Below, piece by piece: positions 1 through 22,200 of a stretch of 64,000 nucleotides of DNA (position 1 is the stretch's first letter; the number at the start of each line of letters is the position of its first letter). This stretch comes from Glandiceps talaboti (Eukaryota > Hemichordata > Enteropneusta > Spengelidae). The position numbers and the translations under genes are program-made. The notes under the pieces were generated by a model. That model did not search any database, was not told the DNA's origin, and saw only the letters and a program-made list of their open reading frames with translations. The stretch lies in contig NC_135550.1 of NCBI RefSeq assembly GCF_964340395.1, positions 8,253,864 to 8,317,863 on the forward strand, in the 5' to 3' direction.

Positions 1-985
1 TAGGTGGTAAACAGTGGAATGACACCATTTTCTAAAGCATTGAAAATGCTGTCATTCCACTTATTTTATAGAGTGGCGGCTGTCATTCCACTGGTTTTAC
101 AGTGCAGAGTGTGTCATTCAACTAACTGATTGTAGAAAAGGGTGTCATTCCACTGTTTACCACCTAGAAATGCTGTCATTCCAGTTCTAAAGCATTGAAA
201 ATGCTGTCATTCCACTTATTTTATAGTGTGGCGGCTGTCATTCCAGTGGTTCTACAGTGCAGAGTGTGTCATTCAACTAACTGATTGTAGAAAAGGGTGT
301 CATTCCACTGTTTACCTCCTAGAAATGCTGTCATTCCAGTTCCAAAGCATTAAAAATGCTGTCATTCCCCTTATTTTATAGAGTGGTGGCTGTCATTCCA
401 GTGGTTGTACAGTGTAGTTGGTGTCATTCAACTAACTGAATGTAGAAAAGGGTGTCATTCCACTGTTTACCACCTAGAAATGCTGTCATTCCAGTTCTAA
501 AGCATTGAAAATGCTGTCATTCCACTTATTTTATAGAGTGGCGGCTGTCATTCCAGTGGTTCTACAGTGCAGAGTGTGTCATTCAACTAACTGATTGTAG
601 AAAAGGGTGTCATTCCACTGTTTACCACCTAGGAATGCTGTCATTCCAGTTCTAAAGCATTGAAAATGCTGTCATTCCACTTATTTTATAGAGTGGCGGC
701 TGTCATTCCAGTGGTTCTACAGTGTAGAGGGTGTAATTCAACTATCTGAATGTAGAAAAGGGTGTCATTCCACTGTTTACCACCTAGAAATGCTGTCATT
801 CCAGTTCTAAAGCATTGAAAATGCTGTCATTCCACTTATTTTATAGAGTGGCGGCTGTCATTCCACTGGTTTTACAGTGCAGAGTGTGTCATTCAACTAA
901 CTGAATGTAGAAAAGGGTGTCATTCCACTGTTTACCACCTAGAAATGCTGTCATTCGTTTTCCGTCATTCAGGTTGTCATTCGTT
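1..985. repeat. Tandem array, 31-bp monomer in 155-bp higher-order unit
   Basis: The motif TGTCATTC recurs every 31 bp: for example it starts at 143, 174, 205, 236, 267, 298 and 329. Five different monomers make a 155-bp unit, and the marker CACCTAGAAA or its variant starts at 161, 316, 471, 626, 781 and 936, exactly 155 bp apart each time. Copies are nearly identical within the array. The array decays after about 951 into irregular TGTCATTC copies and ends near 985. At the left edge (1-26) the monomer is in reverse orientation. No protein-coding potential is apparent. Confidence 0.95.
14..60. repeat. Inverted-repeat junction at the edge of the 155-bp array
   Basis: Bases 14-32 and 42-60 are inverted copies of each other with one mismatch, separated by a 9-bp loop. 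Positions 1-26 are the reverse complement of the monomer that otherwise reads GGTGTCATTCCACTG in the array. The array therefore changes direction here, which makes a hairpin-capable junction. Confidence 0.85.
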
Positions 986-1026
986 TTAGGGTCACCCGGT
1001 TTCGGGACAGGTTCAGGACGCGTTTG

Positions 1027-1092
1027 CGTCTATACGAGCTTCAAATTATCCTGAATCCTACCTCAGGTAGGATTTTTAGTGCCGTGTAGACG
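1027..1092. repeat. Hairpin-forming sequence
   Basis: The outer arms (about 1027-1040 and 1079-1092) are imperfectly complementary. The inner arms AATCCTACC at 1054-1062 and GGTAGGATT at 1066-1074 are perfectly complementary around a 3-nt loop. It may be the end of a DNA element. The rest of 1093-1697 shows AT-rich unique sequence with no gene that I can support. Confidence 0.6.
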
Positions 1093-1697
1093 GGGCTATT
1101 GATACATTTTACAACGTCATTGTGTGTTCTTATAAAAGAGATCATTGAATAGGGACTTCAAGAAACACGGCAATTAATGTCTTTGTACAGACAACAAATA
1201 TATATATATATCCAAATATACCTAGTGCAGTATGTTTAAGGTTATACGATTGGTGGGTGCAAGCACTATCAAATGAAGTGACGATAATAGTGATGATGCA
1301 TGGTGATAATTGTTTTCTAATTGTAGCAATGTCGATAAGTAAAGTTCCAAAGTTAACATCAATTGAACATAATTTGTTATTTTAAAATTATAACATTGCC
1401 ACGTGTTCAAACTCTGATATATATAAACATTACATAACATTTGATAGGGTGGTTGACCCAGTCCCCTAAAACTGTCGATGACACCGTTTTTTTCCAAGCA
1501 GTAAAAAAGTATTAAAAGACCGTTAGAGCCTCGAGACAAGGCCATACATAATATTGGCAACGTCATATTAGAACGGTCTTTAATTAAGTCACGCTCGACT
1601 TCACACCCAGAGCTGATAGATTTGATCAGTCAAAGGATGATGATGTTGGCAACTCAGGAAAGTGTTTTCAACGCAACTTTTAGTAATGTGACCATTA

Positions 1698-1930
1698 GGG
1701 AGCATTCAGTATTTACAGGGGGGGGTTGGAGGAATCGGGGGCAGGTCTCATTTTACAAATCTGTTCTTGGGGGAGGGTCATATTTTGCATTACAATATTT
1801 GGGGGAGGGTGACATTTTACAATCCGTAGTTTTGTGGCCAAATTAAAGATTCAATTATTGTCAATTTGTTTTGTATGTTTTGAGATGTAAAGTGAGATGA
1901 GCACTCAACATGAGTACTTTACATTCCAAA
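1698..1930. repeat. G-rich dispersed element, copy 1
   Basis: This begins with GGGAGCATTCAGTATTTACA, followed by degenerate units containing GGGGGAGGGTCA or a close variant and T-rich spacers. It then has an AT-rich part that ends near GAGCACTCAACA. The same order of sequence returns at 2724-2895, so this is a dispersed repeat and not a gene. Confidence 0.75.
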
Positions 1931-2052
1931 ATACAAAAATCAAATTACATATATTGTAAGAAAATTGTTTAATAAAACGATGCATTTTGTTGATTGAACC
2001 ATCTCACCTTATCACTCACACGGTCCGTGAATGTTGTTAAAATATGATGGTG

Positions 2053-2257
<205 letters not shown>

Positions 2258-2579
2258 AGTTTTGAATGTCATAGAGAACACGGACAGTGATACATGTACT
2301 GACTCAAGTAGTGACAGTGAGTCAGATTAAAGTGACACTGATAATGACAATACTGAAGGTGAGGTGCTGATGATGATGAACTTTTAAAAGTGACCTGATC
2401 AGACAGAGTATGCACAACAATGAAAGCACGTTTTAGATACTTACTAGATTGTGTTAGTTTTTTACTGTTTGTCACTTTATATGTCGAAATATTGCTTTCT
2501 AATACAGAGTCAGAATCATTTAATTTGTATATATACATATAATGGGAATATTGATTAACGTTCAGTATATGCAATTGTC

Positions 2580-2895
2580 ATGGGAGGGTCATGTTTTTCA
2601 AACTGGGACAATGGGGAGGGTCACTTTTTACAAATGGAGGATGGGGGGAGGGTCATGTTTTTCTTAAGAGACCATGTGTGTTTTCCCCCGGCCTCCCCCC
2701 CTTTAAATACTGAAGGCTCCCTTGGGGAGCATTAAGTATTTACAGGGGGCGGAGGAATCGGGGGTGGGTCACATTTTACAATCTGTAGTTTTGTGACCAA
2801 ATTGAAGATCCAATTATTGTCAATTTGTTTTGTGTGTTTTGAGATGTAAAAGTGAGATGAGCACTCAACATTTATTTTTACAAGTACTTTACATG
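2580..2895. repeat. G-rich dispersed element, copy 2, with inverted terminus
   Basis: Positions 2724-2895 repeat the element seen at 1698-1930 with moderate divergence. Just upstream (about 2695-2720) the terminal sequence occurs in the opposite orientation, so two element ends meet head to head. Positions 2580-2670 hold three further GGGAGGGTCA units in the direct orientation. Confidence 0.7.
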
Positions 2896-3177
2896 CTCAA
2901 CTCGACCAGTCATCAGGGTGTCGTCTTTGCCACCCCCTCCCCAACATCAGATGTATGGTACACGTGCACAGCCACCACTACCGGTACAACACCAAATGTG
3001 TGGTACACAGCCTGTATACTCTATACCTGTATACTGTATACGAAGTGGGTATATATATGTACATAAACCAAGACACTCAGCTTTGAAACATGTACGAGAC
3101 ATAATATCTTCAGCAATGAGATTGTTCAACTGTCGATGTTAAGGATAGCGCCCTCAGCCAAAGCCTTGGAATAATAA

Positions 3178-3231
3178 CGCATGCGCATTGGAACTTGATC
3201 CTAAAGAGTAAACCACTGGATTGAAGTGGAA
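3178..3231 (+). promoter_or_regulatory. Probable PSMC1 promoter / 5'UTR with NRF1-like site
   Basis: Immediately upstream of the PSMC1 start codon lies CGCATGCGCA (about 3178-3187), close to the NRF1 consensus common in housekeeping promoters. No TATA box is evident. The transcription start is not determined and is inferred to lie between about 3150 and 3225. Confidence 0.35.
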
Positions 3232-12898
<9,667 letters not shown>

Positions 12899-13705
12899 AT
12901 TAGAAAGTTTATTTGAATGGGGGGAGTCTCCCTTTTATGAAATTCTTTATTTCTGTTTTGTATCGTACACCATATTACAAGGACTATGATAACTTTGTAA
13001 ATCATGTGAGACATCACTGGACTGGAACACTTGTGTTATATTATTAGTTGAAAGACTGAAGGTGTCAGCATTTCAGCTCAAGGGATGCAAACAAATATAA
13101 TGAAAACCATGTCACATGAAACATGGCATCTTCTCTGGCTGAACAAAAATCTGACTATTACACATTGCTACTTTTCATCATCTGGCTCATGAAATTTTAG
13201 GAGCATTACTACATTTTCTTTGCGCTAGATACCTTTATCTGAGCAGATCATTAAATTGGACATGATTTGGTGTTGATCTGCTCAGATAATAGTATTTCAC
13301 AGAAAGAAAATGTAGTGATTTTATTTTCAAAAAGTCAATTATAACATTGTTTCAGATGATGTGGTTTTCATTGTAGTACAAAGGAAATCTTACTGTACAT
13401 GTAAACACGGTACAGTCAACTGAAACTAGTACTGGAATGTATAGCAGTCAGTTTTATATCAGTGTGATAGTGTTGTTTTGAGACACCAAGTCAACATACA
13501 GCCTTGGTGTCAGTAATTGCCCTATTAGGGGTAACCATCAATGTCAACATATTTCTAAAGGAGTTTACCTCGATATTAGTTTGTTTACAGTAAGTTTTCC
13601 ATTGGAATTTCATTGTCATAAAACAGTATTTACAAAAAAACAACTATATTGTTAGTTAACATTTGAAGTATTGGTAGAATTCAATAAATACTGTAGTCCT
13701 GTCAA
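12899..13705 (+). other. PSMC1 3'UTR (predicted)
   Basis: This follows the TAG stop. The first good AATAAA poly(A) signal is at 13683-13688, which gives a 3'UTR of about 0.8 kb. It contains the long imperfect hairpin listed separately. The end is inferred. Confidence 0.6.
13205..13318. repeat. Long imperfect hairpin in PSMC1 3'UTR
   Basis: The left arm 13205-13250 and right arm 13273-13318 are inverted copies of about 46 bp. The strongest matches are ACTACATTTTCTTT and ATCTGAGCAGATCA, and the loop is about 22 nt. It may be a small MITE. In the transcript it would form a double-stranded stem. Confidence 0.75.
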
Positions 13706-16039
13706 ACGTTAAGATTTATTTGTGTCTTTGTCTTTGTGTGATGATGTGTGGTTGTCAACCCCAAGTTGGTCAATGAATGAATCCAAACAGGTTGTAGGAA
13801 TGGTTCTGTCTGTATGTGTGTGTGTGTGTGTGTGTTTGTACATTTTGTCAGCCATATCTTTGGCATACATGATCCAATATTATTCAAATTTAGCACAAAC
13901 AGGTCACATACATGATCCAATTTCATTCAAATTTGATACAAGGGTGCCATACAAAAGGTTGCAAATGGATTTTATGCGCCCCAAGAAGTTGAAGTTGCAT
14001 AGGCTTTTGTGTTGATATACTCATAGGTCTATGCCATGGTTAATAAGTCCACAGAGCTATATATGATCATGACATCCATTGTGGAAGGCATATCATAAAT
14101 ATGAACTACTACTTGTTACTGCTGCTACTACTAAATACCACAGACGATGATATTTTGACCAAATAGCAGCCATATTTGACTTCAACCATGTCTTGGTGAT
14201 GACTAATCTTGTTTATAGAGCAGTTGAACTGGGTGAAATCACACTTTAGGAAGTCGTTATACATATCAAAACAAGCCCAGGTGTAATGATTACCAAACAC
14301 TGCTGCTATGTTACTTAGGAGAGATTTAGATGAGGATTTTTAAGCAGTTGATGGTTGTTCAGTGACAGTGTCTGGACCGTGATTCATTTACTAAGAATGT
14401 TCTTGCTTTGATTATTTACAACTATCATAATGATGCATTATATTGTAAATATATGGATATTTCGTGAGACATTGTATCCTGTATTCATACAAATGAAATG
14501 AACATTTTGGTGCGAGAAAGAGTGGGCGAGACAATATTACCAAACCAAAAATGTTCATCAGCTTTCTACATGTTCTACAATCAGCTGATAATACCGCCAC
14601 CTAGTGGTGAGCTGTAACTAGGGAATTTGACATTATGTTCAGGATTGTCGACCAAGCTCAATACAAGAAAACTATGAATTGCTTGTGCGTTATGACTTGT
14701 GTAAGTCAATATTAAATTTATATTCTCAGATTGTTATGGTATTAACATAAATAAATAAATAAATCATCATTTATTACATATTCATGTAATAAATCATAAC
14801 TTATAAATTTTCATAAGACTTTATCGGTATAAGCAATATTTTAATTCACTGGTAACATTTGTATTTTAATAGTCAGCAAACGTCGCCATGTGTTGGATGT
14901 CAACATGGAGCCATACTCATGACGGAAAGGTTTACATGTAATTTGTGACAAATTATATATTTACGGGTCAGAAACACCTGCCGTCCAACCACATCCACGT
15001 TCATTCTATTATCTTGATATTACGTGTGTTTTATGATAATATTCTGAAGGAATGATGAGAAGGCGAAACTTCCTTCATATTTCGTTGTTTCTGACAGCAG
15101 AAATATGTACTCCGGCTTGTGAGAATGTAATACCGATATGGATGATATAACAAAACATGACAATACTAGAGTAAAAACTATACTAGATACAATCAGAATT
15201 TTCGGTTCACATATGCATGGTACTTTCTGCTAGCCAGGAAAAACTTTGTCGCTATTTTTTTTTTAAATGTCACTCTCATTTTTCATTTGCATTCTAATCC
15301 TAAATCCCCATCTTACATACGTACACCCGGATCCATTACCAACAATTATTCGGCAACCAAAGATGGATGAGGGCGCCCCGTAACCGCGTACTTTTCAGAA
15401 GACCGAACTGTGACCACTAATTTTCCGCTGTACGCCGGTCTGTGCTATAATAGACTAAAGGCTCTGAGAGAAATGTAAATTTGAAATTAAAAAAGAACGT
15501 GTTTATATCGTTTTTGGCCATTTTTATATCCGGATCCTACGTCACGCGTCAAGAGCCAACGAAGACATAACTAATACATCCATTTTTGTCTGATCAAATA
15601 TAAGTTTATTGAGGTCAATGGTCAAAGTATACAGCGGATATTTTAGGCGCACATTTTTGGCTACAAAGTAGTCTAAATGTACAGTAGTGGTTATCACTGC
15701 ACCCACATCATTTAGAGATGAGAGCGATGCATGGAATGTACACAAGCGACATGCGAAAAGCCCCATGTTCTTGTGCGCTTCCAATGCAGTGATCTGATTG
15801 GTCAACTCTCTTTAGACTATTCCATTATTCTACATGCGAAGAACAAATGAAAGAATTGTTGTTAAAAATTATGACAACTACAAACATTTTTAACAATGAT
15901 TTGATATTTAATAAGAAATTTGGATTCAATTAAAATTCATAAGATATAATTCCGATCAGTCTTTAGAGACGGACCGTTTTTGGCAGATGTCCTTGTAAAT
16001 AAATCCATGACCCCTACTAATGCTAATGTATTAATCCAT
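13706..16039. other. Intergenic region PSMC1-KIF28
   Basis: It contains a short (GT)n at 13815-13836, a twofold repeat with ATGATCCAAT near 13868 and 13911, and a short AAATAAAT tract near 14748. A less AT-rich stretch lies at about 15300-15830. Minus-strand open frames of 60-90 codons (14109-14600, 15542-15805) have no recognisable domain. I see no RNA gene. Confidence 0.6.
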
Positions 16040-16239
16040 TCATAGAAGCCGTGAGTCGTAATCGGTAATCACGCACGCTCTGCGCTCTTAACACACATGC
16101 GAAAGAAGTTTACGATAGGCGCCAATCATTAGTCGAGAATGCGGAAATGACGAGTATTTTAGTAGAATTAGCACTATAAACTACCAGAGCAGAGTACGGA
16201 TATGAGCGGGAAAGACGGACACAGTTGAAACTTATCGAC
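16040..16239 (+). promoter_or_regulatory. Probable KIF28 promoter / 5'UTR with uORF
   Basis: The sequence upstream of the kinesin ATG is relatively CpG-containing and has no TATA box. An upstream ATG at 16202 opens an eight-codon frame ending in TGA at 16226-16228, 11 bp before the kinesin start codon. If transcription begins upstream of 16202, this uORF lies in the leader. The promoter position is inferred. Confidence 0.4.
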
Positions 16240-19200
16240 ATGTCTGGGGATAGTGTAAAAGTTGCCGTCCGCGTTCGTCCATTCAACCAGGTAAGGTCCC
16301 GTTATCAGTTTTGTCAAAATAACAATACGACTTGTTAATATTAATGATATGCAATTCGTCATTCTTTAGTTATTTCATGTGGTCAAGGCTTCTCTTTGAC
16401 TCAGAATCAAGGTGATTTTATTTTTAATTTGGGACGTTCAATTTGCATTTTGTTTGTATTTCGTGCGAGGAATGATAGAGTGGGGATATACGTATATTTA
16501 ATGAAATGCAAGTACCAAACAATCACTGCATTGACATTTTGTCTCGACTCTTGAGACAAGTGGACGCGAGATAAAAAGTCAATCGTTATATATAGACACA
16601 GTAAGTGGTAGTCAAATCAAAACTTATTATCGTGAATGGAACAAATTTTTTTTTGCGACACGGGCGTTTACTACATGTAAGTCCAGGGAGAGTTTGTTGC
16701 CTGTCAACAGCACGTTTGGAATTGAATTGTAATTTGATATCAGAACACTGATTTGAGAGCGAAACTGGTAACCAACAAACAGGTTCAAAGCATCCACAGA
16801 CCGTGCACCAGGAAGTACAAAAAAATAAATTAAAAAACAGAGAAAAATTAACAACGAAAATAGAAATTATTTATTGATTTATCATCAATATCAACAGATC
16901 AATAGTTGAAGAAAGATATGTATTGTAGCCGATGTTGGAGGATTTTTTTCTTAAGTAAGAAAGTCAATGAAACAATTGACTATGAATCCCATTAACCAAC
17001 ATATACGCTTAATTTATTCAGTTTTGTGGGTTATACTTCCATGGTTTTACATTGTAAATCTTAACAATCTATAAATGATTTGACGATGTTTCACCAAAAT
17101 TTTCAAAATTTCATTACATTTTACTTTTAATAAAGGAGGGAAAAAAATGAAAATTGGTAATGCCGTGCTTTCCACAAATGTGATTGTATTTTTTACAGAA
17201 TCTGTAGCCTGTGACAAGAAATGTGAAGTTAATGAGGTGTAAAGAGCTTGGACAAAGCACCCATTCTATATATATACATCCACCCTGACAATGAATGGGT
17301 GCAATTACTTTTTGTATAATAGTGTGATAAATAGAACAGATGCTGGAACAGTCAATTTGTGAGACTAAAAGCACAGCACAACACTGAAAACAAGATAAAG
17401 GCACAGCAGTATATCTACAATGAGATTGTAACCATGGAAACTAGAATACGTAAACAATTTTTACAAAGTTGTCATTTTGTCAAAAATAAACATATGAGGC
17501 ACTGCATGTATTTCTATAGGAGGATGTAAACATTTTGAAGGCCGTTTATGAGAATGATAATTTATCAAAATCTCCTGTGACAAGGAGCGGTCGCATAAAT
17601 TTATAATACCATGTACATGTATAGTAATCTACTGTATGACAATACCAAATGTCGTGACTCCAGACTCAGCACCTGGAAACTAGCATTGTGTACACACATA
17701 TGATGCTTTGAAAAGACAGGTGAATATCTGAATGATCGTGTCATTAACAACACATTCGTGTTCAACTTCGGAGATTACAAAGTTTTGAAAAACGAGTGAT
17801 CTACTGTGGTTTAATTTTTGCTTATCTGAAAAAAACACCAAATACCTAAAAAGTTGTTGAGATGAAATATTCTGAGTCCAATAAAGTTATTATGTTGGAT
17901 ACAGAATGAATGACATCAAAAGTTGAGTTGATAACACCGATACCTCTATGATTCTATGAATATTTAAATTTTTATACCATTTGAATTTTCTCCACAACAA
18001 GTAGTTATTAATTTATTTCCTGAGTCCATGTGTAAAACAATGTGTGAACTATAAAATCGGCTTCTTATTCACAGAGTTTTAATCAGCCATTTCTAATATC
18101 ATTGCACGCATTTTAGCAAACACAATTAAGCTAGCCAATTATTTAGGATTTTACCATATTATCAATATCAGAATCGTTGATTAGATACATTGTATATGTA
18201 GCTAGTCATCTGTAAGGGCGTTGAATCATTTTTTTTTCTTTAGTAGTCCCAGTGGGCTACCAGTTTCAGAAAGTAGTAATTCATAGATGGTGACCAATAG
18301 TCCAATATTCCTGAACTGAAAACCGAGTTCCTCTATTGGAGATATGTGTAATCTGAAGCATATAATAATATTAAAAAAAACATAGGACTTTCAGATTTGA
18401 CTGAAACCTGATTATTCATGAGTCACCTGGGTGAGATATGATCCTGTCAAAGTCATCCAACAGCTAATATTAAAGCTCTACAATAGACATAACACATGAC
18501 TTATCTTATTTGTTTTAAAACAGATATCAATGGTACACATGAGTAGGGAACTTCCCATCTATTTTCTCTTGATAAGGGTTCAATATCACAGTATTAACTC
18601 CATGGTCAATTGTAATTTATTTCCCACTTGCGTAAGATCCAAATCAACAAGATTCCTAGAGTGTACAGTAGGCTACATTTGACATATATGAATCAGTATC
18701 TTAAGTACTGGGGGAGGGGGTAATCATATTGTTATTTACAACTGTAAAAGATAAAAAACTACATTAAACTAATCTCCGGGTTGCAGTAGATCTACTTCAC
18801 AACCAGAAAAATGTTGGTATTGACTCAGTCATAAACTACACATGTAGTAGACCGGACATGTTTTTCTTCACCACAACTGTAACAAATCACATATTTTGGC
18901 ATTGGCTGTTTGTACAGCAATAAATCATTTGAATCATTGGCCAAATGACTATACTGGCAAACAACCTGTTTAACACATAGCCTAGAGTCCATTCATAGAA
19001 TATTACATGTACCACAACATGTTAGTTAAGAAGAGTGTCATTCGGTTTGAGTCTACCAAACAATGCAGGTTTTCCCTGGGTACTGAGTACTCCGGTTTCC
19101 TCCTGCACTAACACGGAACCTTCCTCCTGTGTTATTGGGCAATACCTGTTAGATGGTAAATAAATAAAATAAAAATATAGTATGTAGCATTTCACTGTCA

Positions 19201-22200
19201 GTTATGTTTTCAAACTTACATATTAGATTACAGTTTCTCCCCTGCAGTGACGATTGAATATAGTAATCATGCAGTTACATAGTACAGCTCACTCTCCAAG
19301 TTAGTCTTCCAAGTTAGTTCTAATTATGTCATGAGGCTAATTGACATCTCACAATGATGGAACAAATTAAATACCCAATAAGAATTTGTGCCTGCTTTCA
19401 GGCCTAAGTTACAAATATTAAGTAAAATGCTGTTAATGAAATCCTAGGCAGTAGGGGAAGTCATCTTTAGGTCTGTAGTTCACACAGCTTAGTTAATACA
19501 AATGTATAATACACCCCCTTCCCCTATTACATTGCCATGACGATTGTCTCCAAGGCAACTAAATAAGAATTGCATAATTGTGAAACAGTATGAATCTTGA
19601 GACATTATCAAACATTCTTTTATTCAGTGCTACATTTTTTCCTCACTAGAATTATACATCTGATTATCAGGTTCAACAAATATTTTCTAATATATACCAG
19701 GTATAAATATACACCCCTTGTCATAAAAGTTTGGAATTTCATTAGACACTCATATTTGGCTCCATTTTGATACTTCATAAAACCACATAGCATTTTACTG
19801 CATATTTGGACCTCAACTAAAAACGTAGCAATTAGTGTCGACAACATAAACATTTTTTGAGGAGCTGCTACACCATAGATTTGTTGCCAAGACTGTCAGT
19901 TTTTATTGATGACGCCATCACTCTTGGGGATTAGCATCCTTTGATGTAGTCAATGATATAGTGAAATATAACCCCGGAACTTAATAGGTTCATTTTTACA
20001 ACTACAGCTATTAAGTAAATGTTTTGTTGTTAAGTCAACATAGTCTAGTGCTATCCAATAGGCATGGAATCTCAAGATCTCTCTTTACACTCAGACCACT
20101 ATAGTGGTCTGAGCTTTACATCAGTGTTGAAGAGATGAAACAGTATGAATAACTCAAAACCATGATACCGTATAGGGACTAGACTACATTTTCTATGTCA
20201 AACTATGAAACTCTTACGTGTAAAAATAAAAAGTATTAATGACAAGGAGTATTATGTGTGCCATTTATGAGAAAATTACTGACAGCTATGGCAAATACTT
20301 CTATAGCTTATATCTCATTGACAGTACCTTTTCTTCTCATTTAAGTTTTACACAGACTTCTTTGTTCTATATTTAATTAAAACATGATTAACTTGCTATG
20401 TACCCCTTAACTTTCCTTTGTACTTAACCTCATCTAAACATTACAAACAGGAGAGCGGCATAAACACTTCTGGTGTTGCCATGGCAACATTGTTATGGTG
20501 ATCCCCGTTTGTATTTAGCTGATAACTATGGCTCATTACCTGTAATGATGTGAACCATTTTGACCCCTCAGGGGTTTGACCTCATTTCTAAAGAAAAAAG
20601 AAGAAAAAAAAGTGAAACTTGACCAGTTTGTTTCAGTTTTAGAAGCATGCCAAGAAAGGCTGGACAGGTATACACTGCCCAAAGACTTATCTGTGATGTA
20701 ATACGACACGATCTGTATGAACTGTAAAAGTTCCAAGTACTCTACATTTAGGATTTTTCACTTTGGTCTGACTTCCACGTACCTAGTCTGTAAGATATAA
20801 CATGTCCTGCCATGCTGTCAGCTAATCACTTCAGAGAATCGAACTAGAAGCCTAATAGAGCTGAACAACAAACCATATATCAAGTCTAACTTCCATCTAT
20901 TGAAATATTGTGTTACGGTATTCACAAAAGCAACTTGATCTCTACAGTGAGTGGGAATTGCAATTTACTGGACAGTTGTCAATGAAATATTTAGAGATTT
21001 AAAACAAAAATCTATTTTTAAAGGGAATAGTAGAAAGGATGATATTGTATTACATACTTTCATGAAGTCATAATGAAAAGTTCAAAAATGGAAAATTACT
21101 TCTTGTAATTTTTTTTTCTTTTTGATGAATTTTTGGCTCAAACTTGTATTGTACTACTTGAAAAGAATATATTTGAGGATGTCGTTTCTTATTTTCTGTC
21201 ATTCTGTCTCAAGCTGTTGTACATTCTGTTTCTTTTTACAGAGAGAGAAAAATGCCAACTCTCGATGTGCAATATCTATGTCTGGTAAGACAACCATTAT
21301 CAAAAATCCAGAAACTGGGAAAACTCATACATTTGCCTTTGACTACTCATACTGGTCACACGATGGTTTTAAAGATGATGAAAACGGTGTCTTTGTTGCC
21401 ACGGGAGCGAAATATGCAGACCAGGTAGGCATTATTAAAGACATATTGCATCTTACATGTCATTGCCCAATCATTTTGTTCTAAATTGCTGTTATTTTCA
21501 GACGGTCTCTCTCTCTCTCTCAGTGTGATATGATATTGTGTAGTCCCTCCATAGGCTGCTAGTGTTTACCCCATTACATTGTAACTAAGCTTAGGTTATT
21601 TGTACTAATACCATACTACCATGATTTTTTGCATGACAAATTTCTTCACCACAGCAAAATTATGTAGACTAGTGTGCTCACACATACTACAATGACCATA
21701 ATTCCTGGCAAAAATGAAAGCATATCACAGCTAGTCTTTTTGATAGTCAACATATCCAAAAATTGCCTATAGAATAGAATAGAATAGAATAGAATAGAAT
21801 AGAATAGAATAGAATAGAATAGAATAGAGTAGAATCGAATCGAATCTTTATTGCATCCGTCAAGAAAACTACATTTCTTCATGCCTATAGGCATATCTTG
21901 TGACCTTTGAACTTAGGATTATGAATAGTGCTTTTAGGATTGTGAAGGATTCATTTTTTCCCTTTCTCTTATAGTTGACGGCACACAGACTTATCAGTGA
22001 ATGGATTTCATAGGTTTTCTTCCAAGTTTTTAAGTTCATACTTGTAGTAGGCAGGCAGCCTCAGGGGTGGCCTATGAGCATTATGAGATCTGAAGAATAG
22101 TGTAGATGGTTATATACTGTGCTTGACAAGGGTGTAGATGGTTTTGTGTGGTTTTTAGACCTTTTAGTGTGTTTTTCCCTTCACGACAAAAAGATAAGCC

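Larger units (their letters stand above)
16291..21241 (+). other. KIF28 intron 1
   Basis: A 4.95-kb AT-rich intron. It contains a SINE-like tail near 19050-19170, a 24-bp perfect palindrome at 20090-20113 and a perfect X-box-like palindrome at 20475-20488. No gene is supported: the open frames on the minus strand are short and AT-rich. Confidence 0.8.

Noticed and set aside
15542-15805. 87-codon minus-strand frame upstream of KIF28
   Set aside because: No recognisable domain, no splice partners and no poly(A) signal; probably chance in a less AT-rich stretch.
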